DNA from: Ochotona curzoniae
Lineage: Eukaryota > Chordata > Mammalia > Lagomorpha > Ochotonidae
DNA: 64,000 nucleotides
Direction: 5' to 3'
Assembly (NCBI RefSeq): GCF_017591425.1
Contig: NW_024465885.1
Location: forward strand, 38,200,501-38,264,500
Shown here: positions 46,160 through 56,732 of the stretch, piece by piece
Layout: every line of letters starts with the position of its first letter
Position numbering within the stretch: position 1 is the stretch's first letter
Program-made: the position numbers and the translations under genes
The notes under the pieces: model-generated
What the model was told of the DNA's origin: nothing
What the model saw: the letters and a program-made list of their open reading frames with translations, nothing else
Databases searched by the model: none

Positions 46160-46930
46160 TTTCCTTTGCTTTTATTTATTAATTTCTTTGAATTTTCTTT
46201 GAGATGATGTTTACATAGTTGATTAGGGTGGGAAGGGTGGAGGATTAGGGGAAAGCGGGTGAGACCACTCTTTTTCCTTTTTCTTCTTCCTGTTTCTGAA
46301 GCGAGGGGAGAGAAAGGGGAACAGCCACACCCAATCTCCCAATCGCTTAATTACACAGGGATGGAGAACAGCCACCTAATGTCATCCTAGGGTCCCCCAT
46401 GTGGAACATACTCTGAGGGTTCTGCTCAAGTGGTTTTGATAGTTCTGAACTGTCATTGATCTTGCCACGTTGTTTGCTTTTGAACAGAGCCTCCTAGATT
46501 CCTGTTCACCTTGAGAATCAGTTGCTGTTCGCCAGATTCTGAGAACCCTTGCCTCCTCATTACTAACGATGCACCTGTGTGCTACCAATGTACCGTGCCT
46601 GCATTCCAGCCCAGGCTTTGTTCTGATGCTGGAGTTCTGTTATGCCACTGAAGACCAGGAATAATGTGCTGAAACATTGATTCTGTCTGTGAATGTCACA
46701 TCTACCACACCACTCATCTGATGACTGTAAATGTGAACCCACAGTGAATCCAGGAGTATTCTCAATGGGGTTCATCTACAGTACCATCTTTTATTGGTTG
46801 CCTTCTCTTTGGATGTTGATTCCCATTTCTCTACAAGAATCCTTTTAACTGTTGTAAACAGCTCCCATATGTAATCTTGCTTTATGGTCTGTTCCTACAA
46901 GAAGCTGTAGGAGTCTGTTCCTGAAGAGTA
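46160..46930 (-). mobile_element. VNTR-retroelement family relative, 3' end, antisense
   Basis: The minus strand ends with GTCTCACCCGCTTTCC, ACCCTAATCAACTATGTAAACATC and an A-rich tail, and upstream carries CACTTGAGCAGAACCCTCAGAGTATG, as in the 3' part of 41985-45041. Farther 5' it diverges and lacks the VNTR units. The 5' boundary is uncertain. Confidence 0.65.
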
Positions 46931-47047
46931 CAGATACCCTTTGTAGGATCGCTTATCCACACCATTCGCCAAAATGACATGTAACATTTGTGTGATTGTG
47001 CAATTTGATCTATTTAAAAGTATGAAAGGAATAGCAGGTAAGGATTT

Positions 47048-47358
47048 TTAAAACAAACAAAAAATTATTGCAAAGTCAGATATACACAGGAAAAGATCCT
47101 CCGTCCTATGATTCACTCCTCAAGCGACTGCAACAGCCAGAGCTGCACCAATCAAAACCCAGGAGCCAGGAGCCTGCTCCAGGCCTCCCATGTGGGTTCA
47201 GGATCCCAAGGCTCTGGCCCATCCTTGACTGCATTCCCAGGCCACAAGCATGGAGCTGGATGGGAAGCAGGGCCACCAGGATTAGAATGAGGTGCCAATA
47301 TGGGATCCTGGTGCACCCAAGGCAAGGATTCCAGCCCCCAGGCCACCGTGTCAGGCCC
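47048..47358 (-). mobile_element. C-SINE, antisense, full length
   Basis: TTATTGCAAAGTCAGATATACACAGG, CCAGGAGCCAGGAGCC, GGCCACAAGCATGGAGCTGGATGGGAAGCAGGG, head CCCAGGCCACCGTGTCAGGCCC. Confidence 0.94.
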
Positions 47359-47704
47359 GTAAAGTAAGGATCTTGATTACATGAAAAGGAAGAAGTGTTT
47401 GCATTAAACTGCATCATTCTCAGTTCTTTGTGGTGGACACTGGCAATCCCAGAATGCAAAATCCTGTAAATAGCTATGTCCGTGCCAGATTAAGCTCCTG
47501 GAGAGGAAAAGCACCTGACAAAAGCAAGATCAGCAGAGTACGTGAGTAGAGAGTGAGGGTAGGGATTTAAATTGGGGCTGCAGAAACTGCACATGTCCTG
47601 GCAAGCTCAGATGTGTCACTTCTGTGCATAATTAATTGGCTGGAGTATCCATGTGTCTGTCACCACACGGAATTCAGTTTGCAGAACAATTTGGCAACAC
47701 TTAG
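47359..47704. other. unique DNA
   Basis: No feature recognised. Confidence 0.4.
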
Positions 47705-48555
47705 TCAAGCACGGTCACGTGCTATTTAACAGCAGGGATACATTCTGAGAAATATGTCACTAGGTGATTTCATCGTTGTGTCAACATCATAATGTGTTTA
47801 TACAAACCTGGATCATACAGCCTACCACAAGTCTAAGCTTTATGATGCAGTCCATTGCTTCCAGCCTATAAATTTTCACAGTACGTTTTGCTTCCAATAA
47901 TGTAAGTTGCAACACAGTGCTCAGTATTTGTGTGTACAAATATACTTATACAGATAAAATGCAGTGAGTTATAGTACAAAAGATAAAAACTGGCTCACCT
48001 GTACAGGGTGCTCGTGGGAGTAGAAATTGCTTGAGATGAGTCCATGAGAGGAGAGTGTGTGTGATGGTTTATAGAACAGGAATCTGCAGAAGTATATATT
48101 TTATCAACACAACACACTCAAGTTACACTAAATTTACACAAAAGTTTCTTCAACAATAAATTACCTTGCCTCACTGGAACATTTTAGTGCATAAACTTCA
48201 ACATTCTCATTCTACATACTCTATTGTATATACTTCACAAATTTTATAACCTTATAGCTCTTTAAGTACAAATACTTAATGCAGCTGTATCAATATATAT
48301 TTCTTCATAAAGCTTTGTTTTTCCTACTTAAAGTTTTTCTTAATTGAAAGCTTTTTTGTTAAAAAACAAACCTAAGATTGAAGCACATACATTAGCCGAC
48401 ACCTAACTATAACTAAAATCATGTTGATTCTATATTTTTCTCCTGCACATTTCCTTGCACTGGAATGTCGCAGGGACAAAAGCATTTATGGAGCTGACAT
48501 CTCTTAGGATAATAGTACCTGGTAGCAGATGTCCTGAAGGGCATCACTGAGTATG
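47705..48555. mobile_element. ancient DNA transposon, probably Tigger-related
   Basis: GGTCACGTGCTATTTAACAGCAGGGATACATTCTGAGAAATATGTCACTAGGTGATTTCATCGTTGTG matches, with decay, a mammalian DNA-transposon end I remember (CAGTCATGCGTCGCTTAACGACGGGGATACGTTCTGAG...). The stretch near 48440-48540 (GGGACAAAAGCATTTATGGAGCTGACATCTCTTAGGATAATAG) resembles its transposase-region remnant. No open frame survives. The family name is from memory. Confidence 0.6.
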
Positions 48556-48600
48556 AATTACAATTTTCCTTTTTAAAAACATTTATTGGGCCCGGCGTGG

Positions 48601-48612
48601 TGGCTCAAGTGG
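48601..48612 (+). promoter_or_regulatory. Pol III A box of the young C-SINE
   Basis: TGGCTCAAGTGG fits TRGYNNARNNG, inherited from the parental tRNA. Confidence 0.7.
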
Positions 48613-48654
48613 TTAAGTCCTCGCCTTGCACGTCCAGGATCCCATATGGGCACT

Positions 48655-48665
48655 GGTTCTAATCC
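48655..48665 (+). promoter_or_regulatory. Pol III B box of the young C-SINE
   Basis: GGTTCTAATCC differs by one base (T for R at position 6) from GGTTCRANTCC. The A-to-B spacing of about 43 bp is suitable. Confidence 0.65.
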
Positions 48666-48912
48666 CAGCAGCCCTGCTTCCCTTCCAGCTCCCTGCCTGT
48701 GGCCTGGGAAAGCAGTCGAGGACGGCCCAAAGCTTTGGGAACCTGCACCCGCGTGGGAGACCCGGAAGAGGCTCCTGGCTTCGGATCGGCATAGTATCGG
48801 CCCGTTGCGCTCACTTGGGGAGTGAGTCATCGGACAGAAGATCTTCCTCTCTGTCTCTCCTCTCTGTATATCCGCCTTTCCAATAAAAAATATAATAAAA
48901 ATAAATCTTTAA

Positions 48913-49205
48913 AAAAATTATTTCTATTGGAGAGTCAGAATTACAGAGAGAAGGAGAGATACAGCAAATATTTTTCATCCACTGGTTCACTCCTCAAATG
49001 GCCATAATGGCTAGAGCTGGGCCGATCCAAAACAGCCAGGAGCTCCTTCTGGGTCTCCCACATGGATACATAGCCTCAAGGCTTTGGGACATCCTCCACC
49101 ACTTTTCCACATTGCAAGTATGGGGCTGGATAGGATGTGGAGCAACCGGATATAAACTGGTGGCCCAGTGAGATGCCTGTGATGATAGGTGGAAGATTAG
49201 CCACA
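48913..49205 (-). mobile_element. C-SINE, antisense, older
   Basis: TTATTTCTATTGGAGAGTCAGAATTACAGAGAG, GGAGCTCCTTCTGGGTCTCCCACATGG, GGGCTGGATAGGATGTGGAGC; the head near 49180-49205 is degenerate. Confidence 0.9.
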
Positions 49206-49534
49206 CAATTTTCTTCTTTACTTTTCTAAATCGAATGAATAAAATCTAATGATACCATGTATAGTAAACACAAATTAATATTACAAGTTTTTTTTTATCA
49301 TTTTCCAATATCAGTTACTACATATATAATTATATGTGCTACAACTTATATAAGTGGTGTCGATTTAATTACTTCTCCATTATCCACGAAAACATGAGTA
49401 ATGTATTGTGCTGCAATATTTTAATGTTGTCGCTTAACTAGATGGGACCACCATTGTATGCGTGAGGCATTGCTGGCTAAAGGTTATGCATGCACTGAGG
49501 CTCCATGCACTTGCCGTTTTTTAACATTTCTTTT
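49206..49534. other. AT-rich DNA
   Basis: No feature recognised. Confidence 0.4.
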
Positions 49535-49778
49535 TAAATTGGTATATTCCTTTATTTTATTTGACTGTGACAGGGACAGAGAGAGACAGAAAGAGAGAAT
49601 GAAATGGAGAGTGAGGTCTCATCTACTGATTTACTCTGCAAATACACTCCATTTCCTGCTGTTTGCCGAGGTGCTTTTTAGTGAGATCTGGAGTCAGGAG
49701 CAGAGCTCGGACTCAACTCAAGATGCTCCAACGTGGGCTGCAGGTGTTTCAAATGGCATCTTACACACCACACCAGAA
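49535..49778 (-). mobile_element. C-SINE2-like, antisense, old
   Basis: TTTGACTGTGACAGGGACAGAGAGAGACAG, GAGTCAGGAGCAGAGCTCGGACTCAACTC and head GGCATCTTACACACCACACCAG. A second copy of the head occurs at 49957-49998. Confidence 0.7.
49736..49777. repeat. 42-bp direct repeat, copy 1
   Basis: GGCTGCAGGTGTTTCAAATG... to CACCACACCAGA; identical to 49957-49998 except one base (G/A). The copies are 221 bp apart and enclose a 179-bp GC-rich segment. Confidence 0.95.
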
Positions 49779-49956
49779 TTCTTAGTGGGGTGCTTGAGTG
49801 TCCATGCTGCCAGGGGGTAACACAGCATCAAGGTGGTCGGAGAGACTTCTGCCGGGCCTTGCCAAACAGCTGGAAACTCCCCCGGGCCTTGCCGCACAGG
49901 GGAGCTGTTCTCATCACACCCTCGTGTCATCCACACCCACTGCGCGGACCCCAGCA

Positions 49957-49998
49957 GGCTGCAGGTGTTTCAAATGACATCTTACACACCACACCAGA
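49957..49998. repeat. 42-bp direct repeat, copy 2
   Basis: Partner of 49736-49777. Confidence 0.95.
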
Positions 49999-50002
49999 GG
50001 CG

Positions 50003-50837
50003 CACCTTAACCTTTTACCCTTGAGAACTCAGGACAGACCTTTATTAATTACTTTCATTCTAGTTTCCTTCAAGGCTCTCAGAGTTCCATCTTAGAATAG
50101 CCTTTGCTTTTTCAGTGTTATTCATATTTGGAAACATTATCTTGTATTGGAACTGGTTATATAAAATGGATTTAGATAATTAGGCCCTGTTAAAATCTTT
50201 CCTAAAGAATGGAATAGTTTCTGTCACAGTTAACATTTTGAAGGTGCCAGACTTTTCACAGTAAATGCAAAAAATTTCAATACTAAGCATATGTTTCATA
50301 TAGATGCTTGCTAATGTCAGTGGTGATTCATGAGAGCTATCTTAACATAAAAGGCAGCTTTATCTCAGAAGCAGTTAGGAATGCACAGAGCTTGGTTTTC
50401 CCAAGTAACACAGAGAAAGGCTATCTTACAAAGAAAGACCTCCTGCCCAGATTCCTGCTCCAGGTTGCTATGCAAACAAGAAATACAGGCTTGCAGGAAA
50501 TCATGTGTTGTTGATTAGCTAAGGTGAGATCTGGTGGCAAAATGGCACTTATCAGAGACTTTCTGTCTTGAAGTTGAAACAGGAATATATGCAAGCAAGA
50601 GCTGCAAGGTGCTTTTTCCTAGAATATGCATAGCCTTCAGTCAGCATGTAGCCAGCTATTCACCATTGTTTTGAGTATCAGTCACTTCATGTTCACCTTG
50701 GAAGTTCAGCTTTTCCCAAGAGGGGATCATTAGCTATTTGCTCTTTGAGTAGGCATTGGATTTTCTTGACTGCTTGGATAACAGTTGTTATGAGGGTCAG
50801 AGAGTTCCTTCTTGCTACTATCTCTATACCATTGCTG
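50003..50837. other. unique DNA
   Basis: No gene or repeat recognised. Confidence 0.4.
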
Positions 50838-50946
50838 TACTTCTTCTTCTTCCTCTTCTTCCTCTTCTTCCTCTTCTTCTTCCTCCTCTTCTTCTTCTTC
50901 CTCTTCTTCTTCCTCCTTCTTCCTCCTTTGTCTTCCTTCTTCTTCG
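50838..50946. repeat. (TTC)n/(TTCC)n polypyrimidine microsatellite
   Basis: About 108 bp with virtually only C and T on the plus strand. Mirror-type polypurine/polypyrimidine sequence that could form triplex (H-)DNA. It encodes spurious poly-Ser and poly-Leu frames. Confidence 0.97.
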
Positions 50947-51699
50947 GTATTTGATGGCTGCTCTCCTTTCCCTTGCCTGATTCCTGTCCTTCCTGTGTTT
51001 CACTGGAATCCCTTCCCAGTGTGCCCTTTGAAGAGCAGTTTGCTTAAACTGCTGTAGATAACAGCAAAGCAAAATGGGAGCATCGGTTCTAGTAGATCTT
51101 CTCCACTCCTACTTCTGCACCATATTTGCTCAAAGTCTTTAACATAATTCAAGTCAGAAAATCTCTGACATTTGGCCCACAGATACTCCATGGATGCTTG
51201 GAAAGCACTCTTGTGGAGCCTGTTCTTCAAAGAATTAACCCCTTTGGAATGTTAAGATGTAGTTACCAGTGATAATTGGGTGTGAGAAATTAGGGTTTGG
51301 GGAAACCATGACTGTAAGATTGAATAAATTCTTGACTTTCTGCCATTGGATATCTTGAGGATTAATTTATTTTCTGTAATATCTAAAATTCCTTAATTAA
51401 TCTTTGTCATGCTTTCAATTTGACAGAAAATTGATGAGACACTATTTTATACCTAGGAGAGTTTTTTTTTTTAACATATAATATGTGCCTTAATAAATAT
51501 GTTTATTGAGTGACTAAGTGACGGCTCAGGATTTTTAGAAAAACTGAAAGTATACTTAAATCTGTACATTCAAATGTAAATAAGTAACAAGAATGGGGGG
51601 TGCGGTTAGAGGCAATATAAAACACAAAAATCTAGGATGGGTATTGTGCTACAGTTCATTTCATGTAGCAACTGCCTGGTCAGTCCCCCTCTAGCCGTG
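50947..51699. other. unique DNA
   Basis: No feature recognised; the segment 51000-51240 contains a short unrecognised minus ORF. Confidence 0.4.
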
Positions 51700-52265
51700 A
51701 TGTGAAATGATGGGTGCTGCAGCTTACCACAGCTCGGACTATTCTCAGGCCTGGCTCTCACATGCTCCAGCAGGTATTGTCTCCTAGTTTGGGTGACTCC
51801 AAAGAATTCTACTTGGCCCCAGTTTTTGCATGTGTCAGTAGCATAGACTGGTCTGGCTCAGCCACAGCCCTAGCTTTCCTGTGCACTGATGGGCTCTGTC
51901 GCTTATAAGGGCGTCCCCAAGAATCCCATACCAGACTTGCTTCTATATGGCTCTAGTGAGTACTGGAGGGTGCTACAACCTAACCTGGCCTATTCCACCC
52001 TCAGTCCCAGCTCTTGCACACATGGGAGAGTGCTTTTTTTCTGACCCAGGGAGGCTCTCCTAAATCCTGCTTTTTATCCACGCATTTCAGCTCCCTGGAT
52101 TTCCTGTGTGTACAGTGGCCTGGTTTATGGACACATTCCCCCCTCCACCCCCTATTCCCTTCTGTGGCTCTGTGCTCCATGTGGGGATGGCAGTGGGATG
52201 GCACTGACTGGAGAGTACTCACTGTGGCATGGTGGGTGCTCCTTTCACTTCCTCACAGATCTTGA
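51700..52265 (-). repeat. VNTR-like segment possibly related to the 41985 element, antisense
   Basis: On the minus strand it reads GGTGGAATAGGCCAGGTTAGG, then TTGTAGCACCCTCCAGTACTC, and similar units with GCTGAGCCAGACCAGTC, matching the style of the VNTR core. The right end on the plus strand is followed by (AAT)n (52264-52283), which would be an A-tail only if the element runs plus, so its true orientation is unclear. Confidence 0.45.
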
Positions 52266-52289
52266 AATAATAATAATAATAAACAGAAT

Positions 52290-54237
52290 TGGCAACTATT
52301 GTGGAACACTGGTTTAGTTAACACAGAGCTGGCATTAACCAAGTTCAGGATAGTTGCAATCTCTTGGCTGCTTTTTATCCAGCAGTGTAACAACTGCACA
52401 AGGCAACTTAGGCAGTAAAATTGTGTCTGAGAAAATTAAAGAAAAAAATAATGGAAGGAAGCATTGGAATTCAGGGAGGGAGCTGGGGAACAAGAAACAT
52501 GCTTTTCTTAGAGCTTTACCTATGAAATACATGAAATCTGTTCCTTGTATATTAGTACAATTTAAAAGTAATAAAATCCTGCTGGTTCTTAACTGAGAAG
52601 ACGAAATCCCTACAAACTTTATGGAATACATTTTCGCTTTACGTCTTTCTGTGGGTGTGGGTGTGGGCATGCACATCTAGAGCAAATGTCCTCTTGCTAT
52701 TATGCAGATGGATTTTAACTCCCTATGCAAATCATACATTTAAAAGAATGTCATATCTGAAGTGACCAGGAGGAATATTTTTATACAATGCCTTGAAAGA
52801 ATCTCACTGATGTCAGATTTCCTTCTCTCTGCTCAGGATTGTGAAAGATTGAGAGAATTAGAGTGGGACATTCCAAATTGGATGGAACCCAAGCCATTTC
52901 CTGACTTGTGTGCCCCTGGCGCCTTTTTGTTCCCACAACCTACAGCCCTTCACATTGGCCAGCAGAACCGGCGGACTTTTTCAGGGACACGGGAACTTCC
53001 CGTGGAGACAGCTGCCCCAATATTTGAGGCTTGTGTGGGAAGGGATGCCTCAGCCACAGTCAGTTCCTATTGGCATTCAGACTGGGGCGGCACAAGACAG
53101 ACCTTCTACTCTTCAAAGTAAAATACAACATTTTTTTTAAAACGAGTATTTATTCAATGGAGGTGTTTGAATATCCCTCCACATAACACATTAGGACAGT
53201 GAGTTTGTTCTTTGGAATGTGATGAAACCATACATATATGCATGCCTAGTGTTTCATATTAATTTCCATTGTAACAAGTATTATACCACAAACATAATTT
53301 TGGATCTGAGTGCTCTTAGAATGAAGGAAATTAAGAAGATCTGTGAAAACAGTAACATTTGAACAACTGAGTCATAAATAGAATCAAGGGTGAAAGCAGC
53401 AGGGGAAAGCCATGTCAAAATGAGGAATCACCAGACACATTATATGTCCAATGCATGGATTTTTAACTACTATGAGCTTTGTTTTTTCATTAGTTGCCAA
53501 AATTTGAAATTGTCCCTTCCTTTTTTCTCTTCATGTAAATTCAAAAGGAAGAAAAAAAACACGTACTTCAAAGAGTAAATAAAAGACTAAGTAACACTAC
53601 ATATGTACAGACAGAATATTATTTTTGTTATTCACCATGTCTAAATATATGAGAAAAAAAACCCCAAAGGTAACTAAACTAAACTTTTGCTTTGCTTAGT
53701 CATCCAAATATTTATCCTCTTATTGAGTTAGGGTTTTAGTTAAATAACATCCAAAACGCTAAAATAAGTTAGCTATTGGGTATTGACAGATTCTTAAATT
53801 AAAAGTAACTTGTCATGAAATAGTATATATTGATAACTGTTGATGTATTTACTAATTATACTGTCTTCTAAAAAGTAAATGTTTCATAATAAATTAAATA
53901 CTTCATAATATTGGACATGTTAAAATGTTATTTACTTAGATTAAAAATATAAAAAGCTTTAATATTTTCTTAAAATATAAAAATACTTTTAATTATTATA
54001 AATTGCATTAGTGTATTGTAATATGTAATTTATATTATAATATCTAATGTTTTCTCAGGATTATGTAAGTTTTGATAATTTTTGTTTTTGTTGACACAGA
54101 ATTGCACAATTGATTTGCAGGATAAGATGTGTTGGATGTTTTGCTTCATGTTTACGTTGCATAACAAGCGAACTAGAATAATTAGCAATCCATCACAGTT
54201 TTTATTTTTTAGGGTGAGGACATTAAAACTCCTTTTC
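52290..54237. other. unique DNA, no supported gene
   Basis: The segment 52830-53120 is GC-richer and carries a 119-codon plus ORF (52762-53121); I recognise no domain and no repeat landmark in it. From 53580 to 54030 the DNA is very AT-rich. Confidence 0.4.
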
Positions 54238-54485
54238 TGGGAAGGCATTTAGCCTACAGGTTAAAAATGTCAAGTAAGATGCTTGAATCCTTCATTGAAA
54301 TGCCTTGTTTCAATTCCCAACTTTGGTTCTTCCAGGAGGAAGCAGCAACATCATGGGGAATGTGTGTTGTATTCCGTGCTTCCATCTTGGTCCTTCCCAA
54401 TCCTGGCCATATCCCTCTTTCTCTATATGTCTGTCTCTCTTGTTTTGCTTTCCCAAAAAGCATATTTTTGAAAATTTAAAAAAAT
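54238..54485 (+). mobile_element. C-SINE-like, sense, old
   Basis: GGAAGGCATTTAGCCTACAGGTTAAAAATG head, TTGTTTCAATTCCCAACTTTGG (B-box region TTCAATTCC), AGCAGCAACATCATGGGG, CTCTTTCTCTATATGTCTGTCTCTC end. Confidence 0.7.
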
Positions 54486-54519
54486 CATTTCCTAGCTATT
54501 TTGAAATATGCAATATGTA

Positions 54520-54990
54520 GCTAAAAACTGTAGTCATCCTATTGTGTAACAGAATGCCATCATTTGATCTTTCTATCCAGTTATAACATCAAATAAGTTG
54601 AATAAACCTGACTAATTTCTGCAACTCCTCACCCCTCCATTTGCTTGGTAATCAATTTCTATGAATTGAATTCTAGAATCTACAGAATTGAATTCTATCA
54701 ATTTCTGTGAAATCTAGTATTTTATTGTTTACCTTCAAGTAAGATTATATGATATCGGTCTTTCCCTGCATGATTCCTTTTCCCTAATGTGATATCCTTT
54801 AGGTTCATTCGTGTTGTCATAAATGATGGGATTTTGACCTTTCTATATGGCTGAATAACACTTCATTATGTAAGTTTATCCCATTTTATTTTTTTACTCA
54901 ACTTTTGAACACTTAAATTAATTCTGCATCTTAATTATTATAAATAGTATTGATGAAACCTGACAAAATTCATTTCCTTTCAATTATTAC
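54520..54990 (-). mobile_element. L1 3'UTR fragment, antisense
   Basis: GTAGTCATCCTATTGTGTAACAGAATG, AGGTTCATTCGTGTTGTCATAAATGATGGGATTTTGACC, TATGGCTGAATAACACTTCATTATGTA and TAAATAGTATTGATGAAACC follow the antisense L1 3'UTR order. Distinct from, and more complete at the left than, the fragment at 22620-23480. Confidence 0.82.
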
Positions 54991-55059
54991 AAAACTAGCA
55001 GGCTTTTGGCATCATGAGATACCTCTATTCTTAATTAATTTTTAAAAGATGTAAAGATA

Positions 55060-55443
55060 TTTTTTAAAGATTAATTCATTTTTCATTGGAAAGGTCGATT
55101 TGGAGAGAGAAGGAGATGCAGACATAAAGATCCTCCATCTGTTGGGTCACCCCCCAACCTGCTGGGTCACCCGCCTACTGGGTCACCAACTCTGCTGGGT
55201 CACCTCCATCCTGCTGGGTCCTCCCCCAAGTGGCTGCAACTAAAGCCAAGAGCAGGAGTCTCCTCTTGGTCTTCCATAAGGGTGTAGGGTTGCAAGGTTT
55301 TGGGACATTCTCTACAGATTTCCCAGGCCACAAATATGGACCTAGATGGCACCTTAAGCAGCTGGAGCATGAACTAGTGCCCATATAGGATCCTGGTGCT
55401 TTTAAGGCAAGGTTCTAGCCACTGAGCCATTCTGCCAGGTCCA
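55060..55443 (-). mobile_element. C-SINE, antisense, with internal minisatellite expansion
   Basis: TTTTTAAAGATTAATTCATTTTTCATTGGAAAGG to head CCACTGAGCCATTCTGCCAGG. The usual single CTGGTTCACTCCCC position holds five 13-bp units (55139-55223). TAAAGATATTTT / TAAAGGTATTTT flank it as a likely TSD. Confidence 0.9.
55139..55223. repeat. short minisatellite, five units of CTGCTGGGTCACC
   Basis: Units start at 55139, 55159, 55175, 55192 and 55211, with variable 3-7-bp spacers. Confidence 0.9.
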
Positions 55444-55459
55444 GACATAAAGGTATTTT

Positions 55460-56404
55460 ATGGGAAAAATTTTAGGAACTTATGTGAGATGCACATCTTC
55501 AAAAGCACAAACTTAGAAAATTATCTTGGAAAAAGTAATTCTCAATAATCCAGTATAAATTTGACAACTTAAATTTATCTCTGCAGTATTTCTCTAGAGA
55601 TAATGGAATGCCAATGTATTCTATTGAACACTTAATAAGAATTATTAATACAATTATGTGTTCTTTCAGAAAATAGAGAAGGATTAGACACGTTCCCTCT
55701 TCTTGTAATGGATCCATTTAATTCTTACGTCACAGCCTAATGAATAAGAAGGAAAAATTGCAAAACTGTTAAGAAATTCTTAACTAAATATATAGCAAGT
55801 CAAGTGTGATGAAACTCTTATTATTTTCTTTGGATCAAGAATACTAAACAATGAAAGTAAGACTATAAAGATCAAAAAGCAAGTGAGAATTTTATTCATT
55901 TTTTTCTACATCCTCCTCTTTGTACAATGCTATGTGTTACTGAGGATAGCCAAGGTTTATCTTTGAGTATTTTTGGTTAAAAAAAAGTGCCCAATGTTTC
56001 AGAGAAATAATGCATCAAAAGTTTCTTACTCAAATGATGCCTAGTGAAGATCTCCTGGATCTGTCTTCTATAAGATACAGAGCATACCAGAATGTAGATG
56101 GTCTACACAGAAATTCCAACATGACCTATTCAGAAATTAATGTGGGCCATTGGTTTGATGTCAGAGAATATGGTGGAATGTTGAAAAGATCATGGCCTAT
56201 TAGATGATCCCAGGTTCATTTGTAAATCTGTTAAGTTTTTTCTCTAATAGGATATGAACTCTAAAACAATAATTCAAATTCACTGTCTACAGTTCAAGGA
56301 GAAATGATCAGACAACCACAGATGACACTGAAAAAATTCAAAGCCACAAATTATGCAGAATACTACTCCTGTGGTAGAGATAGCTTAAAATTTTGTTTCC
56401 CACC
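55460..56404. other. unique AT-rich DNA
   Basis: No feature recognised. Confidence 0.4.
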
Positions 56405-56732
56405 ATGTTTACTTTTTTTCTTCTTTTTTTTTAATCTGAAAGACAGATTTTACAGATTGAGAAGGAAAAGCAGAGAGAGAAAGACTTTCATTTGCTGGTT
56501 CACTCCCCAAATGGCCACAGTGGTCAGAGATGGGCTGATTTGAATCAGAGCCAGGAGCTTCCTCTGGGTTTCTATTAGGATGCAGGTCCCCGAGGACTTG
56601 GGCCATTCTCTGCTCCTTTCCCAGACCATCAAGAGACTTGGATCAGAAGTGGAGCAGCCTAGCCAGGAAGTGGTGTCCATACGGGATGCAGGCATCACTG
56701 TTGCCAGTTGAACCAAAGCACCATCAGGCCTC
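56405..56732 (-). mobile_element. C-SINE, antisense
   Basis: TTTTTAATCTGAAAGACAGATTTTACAGATTG, TTTGCTGGTTCACTCCCCAAATGGCC, CCAGGAGCTTCCTCTGGG, ATACGGGATGCAGGCATC, head AACCAAAGCACCATCAGGCC. Confidence 0.92.

Larger units (their letters stand above)
48588..48912 (+). mobile_element. C-SINE, young, sense, full length
   Basis: GGGCCCGGCGTGGTGGCTCAAGTGGTTAAG to AATATAATAAAAATAAATCTTT. It appears to have inserted into the A-rich tail of the older opposite-strand copy at 48913-49205, making an inverted pair. Left flank AAAACATTTATTG resembles the right flank AAATTATTTCTATTG. Confidence 0.97.

Noticed and set aside
50745..51072. Poly-Ser, poly-Leu/Phe and Arg-rich frames
   Set aside because: Artefacts of the polypyrimidine microsatellite in three frames and its complement.
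55139..55223. CRISPR-like spaced repeats
   Set aside because: Units are 13 bp with 3-7-bp irregular spacers inside a mammalian SINE; a minisatellite, not a CRISPR array.
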